From assembly GCA_016871355.1 (NCBI GenBank), contig VFZC01000018.1, positions 1 to 54,313 of the forward strand: a stretch of 54,313 nucleotides of DNA, written 5' to 3'. The DNA is from Actinomycetota bacterium. Lineage in GTDB: Bacteria > Actinomycetota > Acidimicrobiia > Acidimicrobiales > Ilumatobacteraceae. The position numbers and the translations under genes are program-made. The first letter of the stretch is position 1. Each line of letters opens with the position of its first letter. Positions 15,129 through 24,412 of the stretch are shown piece by piece. The notes below the pieces were generated by a model. The model had not been told where the DNA came from. It searched no databases and was given only the letters and a program-made list of their open reading frames with translations.

Positions 15129-17405
15129 TCAGAGACAGACGTCGTACGGCCTGATCGGAACCCGTGGAAGTTCGCGACCGGTGGCGTTGCGAATGGCGTT
15201 GGCGATCGCCGGTGTGACCGAGATGCAGGGCGGCTCGCCGACTCCCTTGGCTCCCAGCGGTGACTTCGGCTCGAATTCCTCGATGAACACGGCCTCCACA
15301 GCGGGAGCATCCAGGAAAGTCGGCAACAAATAGTCGGTGAAACTCGGATTGCGAACCTTGCCGTTGGTGACGACGATTTCTTCCATGACGGCGAGTCCGA
15401 GGCCTTGAGCGATGCCACCCTCCACTTGGCCGACGCACGAGAGGGGGTTGAGGACACGTCCGACGTCCTGGGCCGTGGCCACTTGAACGACTTTCACGAG
15501 ACCGAGTTCCGGATCGACGTCGACGACCGCGCGGTGGGCCACGAAAGCGAACGCAACGTGGCAGTTTCCCTGGCCGTTCTCGTCGAGGTCTTCGGTGGGC
15601 GGGTGGTGATACTCGACGGTCTCGTCGATCTCGAGATGTGCGATCACGTCGGACACCGCAACGCGGAAATTGCCGCGGGTGTCGACGACGTCGGTTCCGT
15701 CGATCGCGAGATTCGCAACCTCGAGATCGTGATACTGCGCGACATGGGCCATCACCTTGTCACGGACCGCGACGCAGGCCGCGTTCACGGCTCCACCGCT
15801 CATCCACGTCTGGCGGCTGGCCGATGTGGAGCCAGCCGAGCCGACCTGGGTGTCGATCGTGTCGAGGAGTACCTCGTCGACACCGAGAACGGTACGAGCG
15901 ATCTGTTGAGCCAGCATGACGAAGCCTTGGCCCACTTCGGCCGTGGCGAACTTGACCGTCACCACGCCGTTGGAAATGCGACACCGAGCGGTCGAGTAGT
16001 CGTCGAAGCCTTCGCTGTACATCATGTTCTTGATGCTCACGCCCCAACCGATTCCACGGCGGATGTGCGAACGGTCGGCGGTGCGGCCGGACCCGCCCGG
16101 AATGTCGCGGAAGTCGGGATCTGATTCGAGATCAGGCGGCAGGGGAATGGCGGCCGTGGCGCGAATGCATTCCTCGACGGGAGCCACGCTGTCGACCACC
16201 TGGCCGGTGATCAACCGGTCGCCTGTCTCCATCGCGTTGAGAAGGCGGATCTCCACCGGGTCGATACCGCAGGCGGCCGCCAACTTGTCCATTTGACTCT
16301 CGTGGGCGTAGCAGGCCTGCACCACACCGAAGCCGCGCATGGCACCACAGGGAGGATTGTTGGTGCGAACCGCATAGCCGTCGACCAACGCGTTGTCACA
16401 CTTGTACGGACCCTGGGTGTGCGTGATGCCGTTGATGAGCACGGCCGGAGACGTGCTGCAGTACGCGCCGCCGTCGAACACCATGCGGCTCTCGATCTTG
16501 ACGATGCGTCCGTCTCGGGTGGCGTGGTGTCGCATCCAGATACGGGCTGGATGACGGTGAACGTGGCCAAAGAACGATTCTTCGCGTCCGTACGCGATGC
16601 GAACGGGTCGTCCGGTACGGAGAGCCAGGAGGCAGGTGTGGACCTGAAGCGAGATGTCCTCGCGGGCACCGAATGCTCCTCCGACGCCGCCCAGAACGAG
16701 CCGGACCTTCTCTTCGGGAAGACCAAGGCAGGCCGCGATCTGTTTGCGATCCTCGTGCAGCCATTGAGTGGCGATGTAGAGCTCGACACCGTCTCCGCCG
16801 GAGTCGGGAATGGCCAGAGCCGCTTCGAGGCCGAGGAAGGCCTGATCCTGCATGCCGATCTCGTAGTCGCCTTCCACCACGACGTCACCTTCGACCGATT
16901 GATCGCCGGTCACGATGCGCTGATGACGAAAGACGTTGCCGTGCGGATGGATTTCGGGAGCACGACCGGCGATGCATTCTTCGGGATCGACGACCGGGTC
17001 GAACACTTCGTACTCGACCTTGATCGCTTCGAGTGCTCTCTTGCACGTCTCGGGATGATCGGCGGCGACGGCAGCGATGGGCTCACCGCTGTACCGAACG
17101 AGATCGCCCACCTTGGCGAAGACCGGCTGATCCTGAACGATGAGTCCGTACGCGTTGAGCCCCGGGACGTCGTCGGCGATCACGATGACTTCGACGCCGT
17201 CGATCTTCCACGCGGCCGTCACATCGATGCTGACGATGCGCGCGAAGGGATGCGGACTGCGCAGAGTCGCCCCCCACAACATGTTCTCGGCCCACGTGTC
17301 GCTCGAGAAGGCGAAACCCCCCTGAACCTTGGCCACACCATCGGGACGAGACGCGTTGGTGCCGAGAGTTCCGGATCGCGGTGGCGAAACGACCGAGACG
17401 TTCAT
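15129..17405 (-). CDS. Xanthine-dehydrogenase-family molybdenum hydroxylase, large (molybdopterin) subunit
   Basis: A 758-aa catalytic subunit that binds the Mo-pterin cofactor and hydroxylates a carbon next to a ring nitrogen (or an aldehyde) with water as oxygen source. Landmarks are LGGVGGAFGAREDI, CGAMRGFGVVQ, EVGQGF and the active-site Glu724 in KGVGEPP. The AYRCSFR signature of true CO dehydrogenase is absent, so CO oxidation is unlikely. The ATG overlaps the iron-sulfur subunit stop as ATGA, continuing a chain of coupled genes in the order LLM, FAD, Fe-S, Mo. It is the last gene of the operon and converges with the carboxyltransferase. Confidence 0.92.
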   Translation of the reverse strand: MNVSVVSPPRSGTLGTNASRPDGVAKVQGGFAFSSDTWAENMLWGATLRSPHPFARIVSIDVTAAWKIDGVEVIVIADDVPGLNAYGLIVQDQPVFAKVGDLVRYSGEPIAAVAADHPETCKRALEAIKVEYEVFDPVVDPEECIAGRAPEIHPHGNVFRHQRIVTGDQSVEGDVVVEGDYEIGMQDQAFLGLEAALAIPDSGGDGVELYIATQWLHEDRKQIAACLGLPEEKVRLVLGGVGGAFGAREDISLQVHTCLLALRTGRPVRIAYGREESFFGHVHRHPARIWMRHHATRDGRIVKIESRMVFDGGAYCSTSPAVLINGITHTQGPYKCDNALVDGYAVRTNNPPCGAMRGFGVVQACYAHESQMDKLAAACGIDPVEIRLLNAMETGDRLITGQVVDSVAPVEECIRATAAIPLPPDLESDPDFRDIPGGSGRTADRSHIRRGIGWGVSIKNMMYSEGFDDYSTARCRISNGVVTVKFATAEVGQGFVMLAQQIARTVLGVDEVLLDTIDTQVGSAGSTSASRQTWMSGGAVNAACVAVRDKVMAHVAQYHDLEVANLAIDGTDVVDTRGNFRVAVSDVIAHLEIDETVEYHHPPTEDLDENGQGNCHVAFAFVAHRAVVDVDPELGLVKVVQVATAQDVGRVLNPLSCVGQVEGGIAQGLGLAVMEEIVVTNGKVRNPSFTDYLLPTFLDAPAVEAVFIEEFEPKSPLGAKGVGEPPCISVTPAIANAIRNATGRELPRVPIRPYDVCL

Positions 17406-17908
17406 CGGGCACCATCCTGTGTCGAGGACCGACGTGACACCGACACCTGTTTCACGGCGTCGAGGATGCGCCCGTAACCGGTGCAGCGGCAGATGTTGCC
17501 GGACAGTGCTTCTTTGATCTCGAGATCGGACGGCTCGGGATTGCCGTCGAGTAGATGGTGGACGGCAACGATGAATCCGGGAGTGCAAAAGCCGCATTGA
17601 ACTCCGCCGGCATCGAGGAACGACTGCTGAACGTCGCTGAGACGGCCGTCGGGGCCGAGGCCTTCGACGGTTCGGATGGAGGCACCTTGGGCCGAAGCCG
17701 CCATCACGAGACACGAGCACACCGCTTGGTCGTCGATGATCACCGTGCAACTACCGCATTCACCTTGTTCGCAGGCTCCCTTGGCGCCGGGAAGGCCGAG
17801 GCGCTCGCGTAGGACGAAGAGCAGACTCTCGCCGATCCAGGAGCCGCGAACATGATGTTCGCGACCGTTGACACTCAACGTGTAGATCTCGGAACCGATG
17901 GCAGTCAT
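17402..17908 (-). CDS. Molybdenum hydroxylase, [2Fe-2S] subunit
   Basis: A 168-aa small subunit that passes electrons from the Mo centre to FAD. The plant-type cluster uses Cys46, Cys51, Cys54 and Cys66 (CEQGECGSC...C). The second cluster uses Cys105, Cys108, Cys140 and Cys142 (CGFC...CRC). Size and spacing match CoxS/XdhC-type proteins. It overlaps the FAD subunit gene upstream and the Mo subunit gene downstream by ATGA junctions, so the three subunits should be made in balance. Confidence 0.95.
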   Translation of the reverse strand: MTAIGSEIYTLSVNGREHHVRGSWIGESLLFVLRERLGLPGAKGACEQGECGSCTVIIDDQAVCSCLVMAASAQGASIRTVEGLGPDGRLSDVQQSFLDAGGVQCGFCTPGFIVAVHHLLDGNPEPSDLEIKEALSGNICRCTGYGRILDAVKQVSVSRRSSTQDGAR

Positions 17909-18741
17909 GAGTAGGACCTCGTGAGGAGTCGTTGGGCGAGAACACCGACGGCGTGCCGGCGGTAGGCGGCCGTCGAGCGGTGGTCGTCGATCGGTCGCGA
18001 TGCTTCGCGAACCATTCGGCCGAACTCGGAGAGAGTTTCGACGTTCGGAGGAGAAGACATCACGTGGTTCGCCACCAACCATCGTTCGGCTTCGGTGGCC
18101 CGAATGATCGTCGGTCCGACCGCTCCGAGTGCCACGGCCACGTGATCGATCGAACGGACGAGACACACCGATGCCGTGGCGATCACCATGGCATTGCGGG
18201 TTCCGACTTTCGCGTACCCCTGCCAACCTTCGACCAAGGGCAACGTGACCGACCGAACGAATTCGGACGGCTGGAGCGAGTTCTTCTTGACGCCCACCAT
18301 GAAATCGGCGAAGCGGACTTGGCGTTGTCCGTTCGGGCCCACCACATCGATGAGAGCGTCGAGAGCCGAGAGAATAGGAAGGCCATCGCCCGCGGGCGAA
18401 CACGTGCCGAGATTGCCTCCGAGAGTTCCGGCGGCGCGAATCTGCGGTGAACCAACGGTGCGGGCCGCTTCAGCCAGGGCCGGCACGAGACGCGCGAGTT
18501 CTCCCGTTTCCATCTCGGCGTACGGCACTCCCGAACCGATGGTGACGGTGCGTCGTGACGTGTCGAGCGACCAGGTTCGCAGTTCGGAAACCCGGTGCAG
18601 CGCGACCACGTCGCCGGGGCGGCGGCCGTGCAGGTTCACCTCGACCATGAGATCGGTGCCACCGGCGAGAAGAGTCGCTTCGGGATTGTGCGCGAGCAAG
18701 TCGACAACTTCGCCGACACTGGTGGGGAGAGCGACGCTCAT
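17905..18741 (-). CDS. Molybdenum hydroxylase, FAD-binding subunit
   Basis: A 278-aa CoxM/XdhB-type flavoprotein. FAD-binding signatures are LLAGGTDLM (24-32) and [17 protein letters not shown] (about 103-119). The C-terminal CO_deh_flav_C-like part follows. It takes electrons from the [2Fe-2S] subunit and hands them to the final acceptor. ATG 18741 overlaps the stop of the LLM gene as ATGA. Confidence 0.93.
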   Translation of the reverse strand: MSVALPTSVGEVVDLLAHNPEATLLAGGTDLMVEVNLHGRRPGDVVALHRVSELRTWSLDTSRRTVTIGSGVPYAEMETGELARLVPALAEAARTVGSPQIRAAGTLGGNLGTCSPAGDGLPILSALDALIDVVGPNGQRQVRFADFMVGVKKNSLQPSEFVRSVTLPLVEGWQGYAKVGTRNAMVIATASVCLVRSIDHVAVALGAVGPTIIRATEAERWLVANHVMSSPPNVETLSEFGRMVREASRPIDDHRSTAAYRRHAVGVLAQRLLTRSYS

Positions 18742-19754
18742 CGTGGTGACCCGTCCCATCCGCAGAAAGCGTCGATCATCGCCTCCACGTCGCCGAGCGG
18801 GTACAGAATCGGGCAGGTGCAACCGTGCTCGATGTAGTGGGCGACCTTGGCGCGCGCCTCGGAGGGGGTGCCGCTGGCGGTCAACATCTGAACGATTTCG
18901 TCGGGGACCAACTTGCTGGCCTTCTCGACTTGTTCGTGGGTGGCCGGCCACGTGAGTACCTCGCCCACTCTGTCGAGAAGCGACTGTGGAACTCCGGACG
19001 CCTTCATGATGTGGGGCTGCTGGCCGAGGTACTGCGTGACCATGAGACGGGCCATGTCGAGCGCGGTCTGGCGATCTTCGTGGACGCTGCACACGACCAA
19101 TTGAGGACGATCGATGTCGTCGAGTGATCGGCCGGCTTTGGCGGCGCCCTTCGCCAGCGCCTCGACGGCTTGGTCGTTGTAGTCGGGGGAGACCAGATAG
19201 TTGAGAACGGCACCATCGGCGATCTCGCCGGTGAGCTCCATCATCTGCATACCCGTGGCGCCGATGTAGATCGGGACATCCTTCGGTCGGCGCTCTTGGT
19301 AGACGTAGTCGAGTTCGACGCCGTCGAGATGTACGTACTCGCCGTGGAACGTGACGTTCTCGTTGTTGAGGAGAGCGCGCACCGTGGTGACGATCTCGCG
19401 CATGACGCGCAACGGCTTGGCCCGGTCGATGCCCACCTTCTGGGCCAGCGGATCCCACCAGGCGCCGATGCCGAGGATCACGCGGCCGGGAGCGAGGTCG
19501 TCGAGGGTGGAGAAGGTGGCGGCCAAGCGGGCCGGATTACGACTCCAGCAGTCGACGACTCCACTGCCCACCTTGATGGTGTTGGTCACGCTGGCGAACG
19601 CGGCCATCGGTACGGTGGCTTCGCGTACCAGGCGACTCTCGGCCTGCCAGACCGCGTCGAAACCGCGCTGTTCGGCGTACTGGGCGAACTCCATGCCCTC
19701 GCGGATGCGGTGCGCATCTTGAAGGTAGATGGCGACGGGTTGGATGGCGGTCAT
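18738..19754 (-). CDS. LLM-class F420/FMN-dependent oxidoreductase heading the molybdenum hydroxylase operon
   Basis: A 338-aa luciferase-like TIM barrel. Features are [58 protein letters not shown] (methylene-H4MPT-reductase-like), PIYIGATG and a C-terminal [10 protein letters not shown]. It is the first gene of a four-gene coupled operon, with a leaderless ATG at 19754 and a conserved operator-like motif just upstream. In pyrimidine catabolism the LLM enzyme RutA opens the uracil ring, so a ring-opening role beside a molybdenum hydroxylase is conceivable, but sequence alone does not show it. Confidence 0.88.
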   Translation of the reverse strand: MTAIQPVAIYLQDAHRIREGMEFAQYAEQRGFDAVWQAESRLVREATVPMAAFASVTNTIKVGSGVVDCWSRNPARLAATFSTLDDLAPGRVILGIGAWWDPLAQKVGIDRAKPLRVMREIVTTVRALLNNENVTFHGEYVHLDGVELDYVYQERRPKDVPIYIGATGMQMMELTGEIADGAVLNYLVSPDYNDQAVEALAKGAAKAGRSLDDIDRPQLVVCSVHEDRQTALDMARLMVTQYLGQQPHIMKASGVPQSLLDRVGEVLTWPATHEQVEKASKLVPDEIVQMLTASGTPSEARAKVAHYIEHGCTCPILYPLGDVEAMIDAFCGWDGSPR

Positions 19755-19760
19755 GGCTGA

Positions 19761-19766
19761 ATCGTA
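19761..19766 (-). promoter_or_regulatory. -10 box of a leaderless promoter (LLM-molybdenum hydroxylase operon)
   Basis: TACGAT on the minus strand is followed by 6 bases and ATG 19754. The shared operator motif begins 2 bases further upstream. Confidence 0.6.
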
Positions 19767-19768
19767 CC

Positions 19769-19783
19769 TTTACGTTTTGTCAA
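19769..19783. promoter_or_regulatory. Operator candidate, copy 1 (TTTAC-N5-GTCAA)
   Basis: TTTACGTTTTGTCAA, an imperfect inverted repeat (TTTAC facing TTGAC), lies directly behind the -10 box of the LLM-molybdenum hydroxylase operon. It matches copy 2 (25699-25713) at 13 of 15 positions. AT-rich sequence like this stands out in a GC-rich genome. It is probably the site of a repressor controlling both operons. Confidence 0.55.
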
Positions 19784-19793
19784 GACTGGGCGA

Positions 19794-20822
19794 TCACGCC
19801 AGTGCGGAGTGGAGACGGGACGCCGCTTCGGCGGCCTTCCGACGGACTTGGTCGAGGTCGACTCGCGTGGGTCGACCGTCGGCCAGAAGAACCTCACCGT
19901 CGGCGCGCACCACATCGATGGCACGAATGCCCGGAGTGAATGCGACGTGCCACGGCGAGTCGACGTGGTCGTAGCTCCAGGTGACCCGATCGTCGCGACA
20001 CTCGGGGAGCAGATCCCAGGACGCGGCCAGCCAAGCCCAGGCATCGTCGGGGCTGGCACTAATGTCGTCGTTGCGGGCGGCGACGTACGCGAGGCGGAAC
20101 TCTTCGAGCATGTCGGCACCGATGCCATCGGTACCGAGAACGATGCGATTGGATCGAGCCGCTGGTCGCGCATAGCCGACCGAATTGTTCATGTTGCTGC
20201 GCGGATTGTGGGCAATGGTTCCGGGTAAATCTCGGTCGAGGTGGACGCAATGAACGAGTAACCAGTCTTCACGGGCCAGCGACGACAGGCGCCGACCGGC
20301 CTCGAGGTCGTCGATTCCTTCGGCCACGTGGATGTGGACTCCCACACCGAGGTCGGTGGCCAACCCGGCGGCGTCGTGGAGCAATTCGTCGCCACACGTG
20401 AAGGCGGCGTGCACTCCTATCAGGCCACGGCCGCCAGCCCGGATGAATCGCTCGTTCTCGCGGAGCCCGCGTCGCCCACCGTCGACGCCGTGGCGATCGG
20501 TGACTCCGTACGCGCACACCACGCGCACGCCGACTTCTTCACACGCTTGGGCGATCACGTCCAGGCTGCCCTCGATGGCATTTGGACTTTCGTGGTGATC
20601 GATGATGCCCGTGGTGCCCGAGCACAACGCCTCGACGGCGCCGAGTTTGGCCGACCAGTACAGCGTGTCGAGATCGAGGGCCGCGTCGAGACGCCACCAG
20701 ATCTGTCGCAGCGTGCTCAAGAAATCGTGCGGGGCCGAGGGCGGGGCGGGCATGCCACGAGCCAACGACGAATACAGATGGTGGTGCGCACACACCAAGC
20801 CGGGCGTGGACGAGGCGGTCAC
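19794..20822 (-). CDS. SsnA-like amidohydrolase/deaminase, short form
   Basis: A 342-aa metal-dependent hydrolase of the amidohydrolase superfamily. YSSLARGMPAPP, TLRQIWWRLDAALDLDTLYWSA and GIIDHHESPNAIEGSL closely follow the putative aminohydrolase SsnA. Metal ligands are present: His13-x-His15, HIHVAE, HCVH and the Asp of LGTDGIG. SsnA relatives are about 440 aa. Here the N-terminal beta-sandwich strands (about 60 residues) before PGLVCAHHH are missing, and the C-terminal part is also trimmed. The GTG at 20822 overlaps the molybdenum hydroxylase stop as GTGA, which supports this start. Deamination of a hydroxylated N-heterocycle is the likely role. Confidence 0.82.
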   Translation of the reverse strand: MTASSTPGLVCAHHHLYSSLARGMPAPPSAPHDFLSTLRQIWWRLDAALDLDTLYWSAKLGAVEALCSGTTGIIDHHESPNAIEGSLDVIAQACEEVGVRVVCAYGVTDRHGVDGGRRGLRENERFIRAGGRGLIGVHAAFTCGDELLHDAAGLATDLGVGVHIHVAEGIDDLEAGRRLSSLAREDWLLVHCVHLDRDLPGTIAHNPRSNMNNSVGYARPAARSNRIVLGTDGIGADMLEEFRLAYVAARNDDISASPDDAWAWLAASWDLLPECRDDRVTWSYDHVDSPWHVAFTPGIRAIDVVRADGEVLLADGRPTRVDLDQVRRKAAEAASRLHSALA

Positions 20823-23416
20823 TGTTCGTCGGTGTCGTCGTTGGCCGGACGCATGGGCAGCACGGTGCGCCAGTTCCCGTCCCACTGATGCAAGGAAGCG
20901 GCCACCGCACCGGCGGTCGGAACCAGCCCGATCTCGCCGACGCCTTTGATGCCATACGGGGCGTTGGGCTGGGGTGATTCGACCAAGATCACGTCGATGG
21001 TGGGCACGTCTTTGGCCCGCAGGATTCCGAGTGAGCGCAATGTCATGTTGGTGGGGAACCCGGTCTCGGGATCGGAAGGGAAATCCTCCGACAGCGCGTA
21101 GCCCAGACCCATGTGCACCGACCCTTCGATCTGACCTTCGCACAACGTGGGATTGACGGCTCGGCCAACATCGTGGGCGGCCACCACACGATTCACCTTG
21201 CCCGTCGCGCGATCGACACGCACCAATTGAGCGGCGTAACCGAACGTCGAGTGGATCGTCGGATTCTCGACTTCTCCGAGTTTCTGCGTCCAATCGACTC
21301 GGTATTCGCCGTAGTGGTCGACCCCGACCGAACAACCCGCTTCCTTGGCCGCGAGGCAGGCTGCGCGTACTGCTCCTGCACCCATGAGGGTGCCGCGCGA
21401 ACCCGTGGTCTGGCCGAACCCCAACTCGCGCGTGGTGTCGACGATGACGCGGATGCGCTCGGGTGCGATGCCCAGCTCTTCGACCACCACCTGCAGGGCG
21501 ACGGTGTTGATGCCCTGGCCCATTTCGGTCCAGCCGTGGCGAACTTCGACGACTCCGTCGGCTCGGAAATGAACGACGGCGCCCGTGACTTCCTTGAAGC
21601 CGTTGCCGAGTCCGCTGTTCTTGAGGCCGAGGCCGAGACCGACCGCATCACCCGAGGCAATCGCGGCGTCGTAGTGAGGCTTGATCTCGTCGAGGCAACG
21701 CTCGGCCCCGAGACAGCCATCGTCCATGATCTGCCCGGGTCCCCACACCTGACCCGGTCGGATGACGTTGATCTTGCGCATGGTCCAGCCGTCGATGCCC
21801 ACGCTCTGGGCCAGACGATCCATCACGCCTTCCATGGCGAACTGCGCTTGGTTGGCACCGAAACCTCGGAATGCTCCGCACACCGGATTATTGGTGCGCA
21901 CGGCGACGGCTTCGACATCGATCGTGGGAAGTTGGTACGGGCCCGACGCGTGGCCGGCCATGCGTTCGAGCACCTTCATGCCGACACTCGCGTAGGCCCC
22001 ACTGTCGCCGATGGCGCGCACACGCAGTGCGGTGAGTCGGCCTTCGGAATCGCACCCAGCGGTGTACTCCATGCGGATGGGGTGGCGCTTGGCGTGTATG
22101 AGAAGCGACTCTTCGCGCGACAACGTGCACTTCACCGGACGATCGAGGAGCCAGGCCGCCAGAGCGGCCTGGGCCTGATTGCTCATGTCCTCCTTGCCAC
22201 CGAACGCTCCACCGTTGGTGACGAGTTCGACCGTGACTTGGTCGTTTCCGATACCGAGCACCCGGGCGATGTCGTTGCGGTCGTCCCACACACCTTGGCC
22301 GCCCGAGTAGACGTGGAGGTGACGGCGGCCATCGCGAACGCTCGGGACCGCCAAGGAGCTCTCGGGCTCGAGGAACGCATGCTCGATGCGCTGTGTCTGG
22401 AAGACCTCGGAGATCACGTGGGACGAAGACGCCAGCGCTTCATCGACGTCTCCACGCCGATACGTGCTGGTGCTGAGAACATTGGAGTCGGTGCCCCACA
22501 CCGAAATGTCGGACGAATCGATCGCGGCGACGGGATCGGTGATCGTCGGTAACACCGCGTACTCGATCTGCACGAGCGTGGCGGCCTGACGAGCGATCTG
22601 GCGCGTTTCGGCCACGACCACGGCCAGAACGTCACCGGCGTAACTGGTTCGACCACCGACCGGGATCATGATCGGCCAGTCCTTGTAGATGAGTCCGACT
22701 CTCAACTCGGCCGGAATGTCGGCGGCAGTGAAGACCGCGACCACACCGGGAACCGCGAGTGCGGCTGACGTGTCGATACCGACGATGTCGGCGCGAGCGT
22801 GGGCGGTGAGATGCAGTGCGGCGTGCAGCATTCCAGGGATCCGGATGTCGTCGACGTATCCACGGTCGCCCAGAGTGAGTTCCTTCGCTTCGTACTTGGT
22901 GCCACGACTTCCGATGCCGCCGGGAGGGACAGGCGTGAGCTCGATGCCCTTCGCCACGGCGTCGATGGCGTCGAGAACCTTCACGTATCCGGTGCATCGG
23001 CACAGGTGGGCACCGAGGTGCCGCGCCATGTCTTCGCGCTTGAGATCGGCGCCTTTCTTGTCGACTTGGGCCTTGGCCCGCATGACGATGCCGGGGATGC
23101 AAAAGCCGCATTGCAGACCACCACAGGCGGCGAATGCATCGGCGTAGGTGTCGCGTTCGGTCTGGGGCAGACCTTCGAGAGTGGTGATGGTCTTGCCGGC
23201 GACCTTGGCGAGGGGTTGTTGGCAACTCACGACCGGACGACCGTCGATGAGAACCGTGCAGCAACCGCATTGACCGGACGGCGAGCAGCCGTCCTTGGGC
23301 GAAGTGATGTCGAGTTCGTCGCGCAGAGCCGCCAAGAGGTGTGGGTGGTCGCCGCGCACGCTGACCTCGCGCCCGTTGACCGTGAGCGACACGGGTGTGG
23401 TGATCACGTCGGTCAT
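20819..23416 (-). CDS. Fused [2Fe-2S]/molybdopterin xanthine-dehydrogenase-family hydroxylase
   Basis: An 865-aa single-chain enzyme. Residues 1-165 carry two [2Fe-2S] clusters (DGCSPSGQCGCC...C65; CGFC...CRC). The first has an extra residue between its first two Cys (C-x5-C instead of C-x4-C). Residues about 185-865 are the Mo-pterin domain, with GGAFGGKED, CGAFRGFGANQ, EMGQGI and the active Glu in KGVGEIG. No FAD domain is fused. The layout, and the SsnA-like gene directly downstream, recall the XdhD/selenium-dependent molybdenum hydroxylase group. The selenium-handling genes of those clusters are not in the window. ATG 23416 has GAGGAG upstream. Confidence 0.88.
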   Translation of the reverse strand: MTDVITTPVSLTVNGREVSVRGDHPHLLAALRDELDITSPKDGCSPSGQCGCCTVLIDGRPVVSCQQPLAKVAGKTITTLEGLPQTERDTYADAFAACGGLQCGFCIPGIVMRAKAQVDKKGADLKREDMARHLGAHLCRCTGYVKVLDAIDAVAKGIELTPVPPGGIGSRGTKYEAKELTLGDRGYVDDIRIPGMLHAALHLTAHARADIVGIDTSAALAVPGVVAVFTAADIPAELRVGLIYKDWPIMIPVGGRTSYAGDVLAVVVAETRQIARQAATLVQIEYAVLPTITDPVAAIDSSDISVWGTDSNVLSTSTYRRGDVDEALASSSHVISEVFQTQRIEHAFLEPESSLAVPSVRDGRRHLHVYSGGQGVWDDRNDIARVLGIGNDQVTVELVTNGGAFGGKEDMSNQAQAALAAWLLDRPVKCTLSREESLLIHAKRHPIRMEYTAGCDSEGRLTALRVRAIGDSGAYASVGMKVLERMAGHASGPYQLPTIDVEAVAVRTNNPVCGAFRGFGANQAQFAMEGVMDRLAQSVGIDGWTMRKINVIRPGQVWGPGQIMDDGCLGAERCLDEIKPHYDAAIASGDAVGLGLGLKNSGLGNGFKEVTGAVVHFRADGVVEVRHGWTEMGQGINTVALQVVVEELGIAPERIRVIVDTTRELGFGQTTGSRGTLMGAGAVRAACLAAKEAGCSVGVDHYGEYRVDWTQKLGEVENPTIHSTFGYAAQLVRVDRATGKVNRVVAAHDVGRAVNPTLCEGQIEGSVHMGLGYALSEDFPSDPETGFPTNMTLRSLGILRAKDVPTIDVILVESPQPNAPYGIKGVGEIGLVPTAGAVAASLHQWDGNWRTVLPMRPANDDTDEQ

Positions 23417-23418
23417 GT

Positions 23419-24396
23419 TCAGCTCCTCGGCGGTTCGATGACGCCGCGTTGACTCGTGAGGCGGGTGTACACCTCGGGACGGCGATAGCGATCGAAGTCG
23501 AACAAGGTCTCCTTGTAGCGGCGACACCATTCGAGATCGCAATCGGCACTGATCAGTTCGTCACCGGTGGTGATCGTCTGGGCCACGATCTGCCCGGAGG
23601 GCGCCACGATGCTCGATTGGCCGAGTGAGTCGACGCCTTCTTCGACGCCTCCCTTGGCGACACCGATCACCCAGGTTCCGTTCTGATACGCGCCCGCCTG
23701 CATCACGAGCGAGTTGTGGAAGCCCTGGAGGATGTCCTGCGACGGATCGGGCACGTAATGAATCGGCGTGTTGTAGCCGCACAGAATCATCTCGACACCT
23801 TGCAGACCCATCTCGCGGTACGACTCGGGCCAGCGACGGTCGTTGCAGATCATCATTCCGACGATGCCGCCGAAGGCGCGCCACACCGGGAAGCCCTCGG
23901 GGCTCGGCTCGAAGTAGTAACGCTCGGCGTGCTGGAACGGGCGATCGGGTTCGTTGGTTTCGTGACCCGGAATGTGCACCTTGCGGTACTTGCCGACGAT
24001 CGAACCGTCGCGTTCGACGAGGATCTGCGTGTTGTAGCGATGGCGGGCGCCGCTTCGATCGGGCTCGGTCAGTTCGGCGTAACCGAGACAGAAACCGATT
24101 CCGAGTCGACGGGCCTCGTCGAACAAGGGTCGAGTTGCCTCGTTCGGCATGGCGGTCTCGTACCAATGATCGGACTCGCCGATGTTGGAGATGAACCAGC
24201 GCGGGAAGAAGGTCGTGAGGGCCAATTCGGGAAAGACGACCAGTTCGACACCTCGTTCGGAGGCCCGACGGAGCAGGACGAGAAGGCGCTCGACGACGTC
24301 GGAACGTGAGTGATCGCGATTGATCGGACCGAGTTGGGCGGCCCCGACGTTCACGATCCGCTGAACGCCGATGTCGTGTGTGAAGTGAGTGGACAC
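23419..24396 (-). CDS. N-carbamoyl-D-amino-acid hydrolase (nitrilase superfamily)
   Basis: A 325-aa C-N hydrolase closely resembling Agrobacterium D-carbamoylase: FPELALTTFFPRW, LGIGFCLGYAEL, GKYRKVHIPGH, RPFQHAERYYFEP, MMICNDRRWPE, GYNTP and MQAGAYQNGTW. The catalytic triad is Glu57, Lys139 and Cys184. The reference enzyme cleaves N-carbamoyl-D-amino acids to the amino acid, CO2 and ammonia, the last step of hydantoin breakdown. The GTG at 24396 has GAGGAG upstream. It lies between the M20 amidohydrolase (16-base gap) and the fused hydroxylase (2-base gap). The actual ureido substrate may be a ring-opened heterocycle. Confidence 0.9.
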   Translation of the reverse strand: MSTHFTHDIGVQRIVNVGAAQLGPINRDHSRSDVVERLLVLLRRASERGVELVVFPELALTTFFPRWFISNIGESDHWYETAMPNEATRPLFDEARRLGIGFCLGYAELTEPDRSGARHRYNTQILVERDGSIVGKYRKVHIPGHETNEPDRPFQHAERYYFEPSPEGFPVWRAFGGIVGMMICNDRRWPESYREMGLQGVEMILCGYNTPIHYVPDPSQDILQGFHNSLVMQAGAYQNGTWVIGVAKGGVEEGVDSLGQSSIVAPSGQIVAQTITTGDELISADCDLEWCRRYKETLFDFDRYRRPEVYTRLTSQRGVIEPPRS

Positions 24397-24412
24397 GGTG
24401 TCTCCTCTGGGC

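Noticed and set aside
15129-17908. CO dehydrogenase (coxMSL) as the identity of the three-subunit molybdenum enzyme
   Set aside because: The large subunit lacks the AYRCSFR active-site loop of form I CO dehydrogenase.
19769-19790. TTGACA on the minus strand read as a classical -35 box for the LLM operon
   Set aside because: It lies 11 bp from the -10 box here, and only 5 bp in the sister promoter at 25697-25713. Neither is a workable -35/-10 spacing, so an operator explains it better.
21113-22552. Plus-strand open frame (about 479 codons) inside the fused molybdenum hydroxylase gene
   Set aside because: An antisense shadow: no motifs, and the sense frame is unbroken across conserved Mo-pterin motifs.
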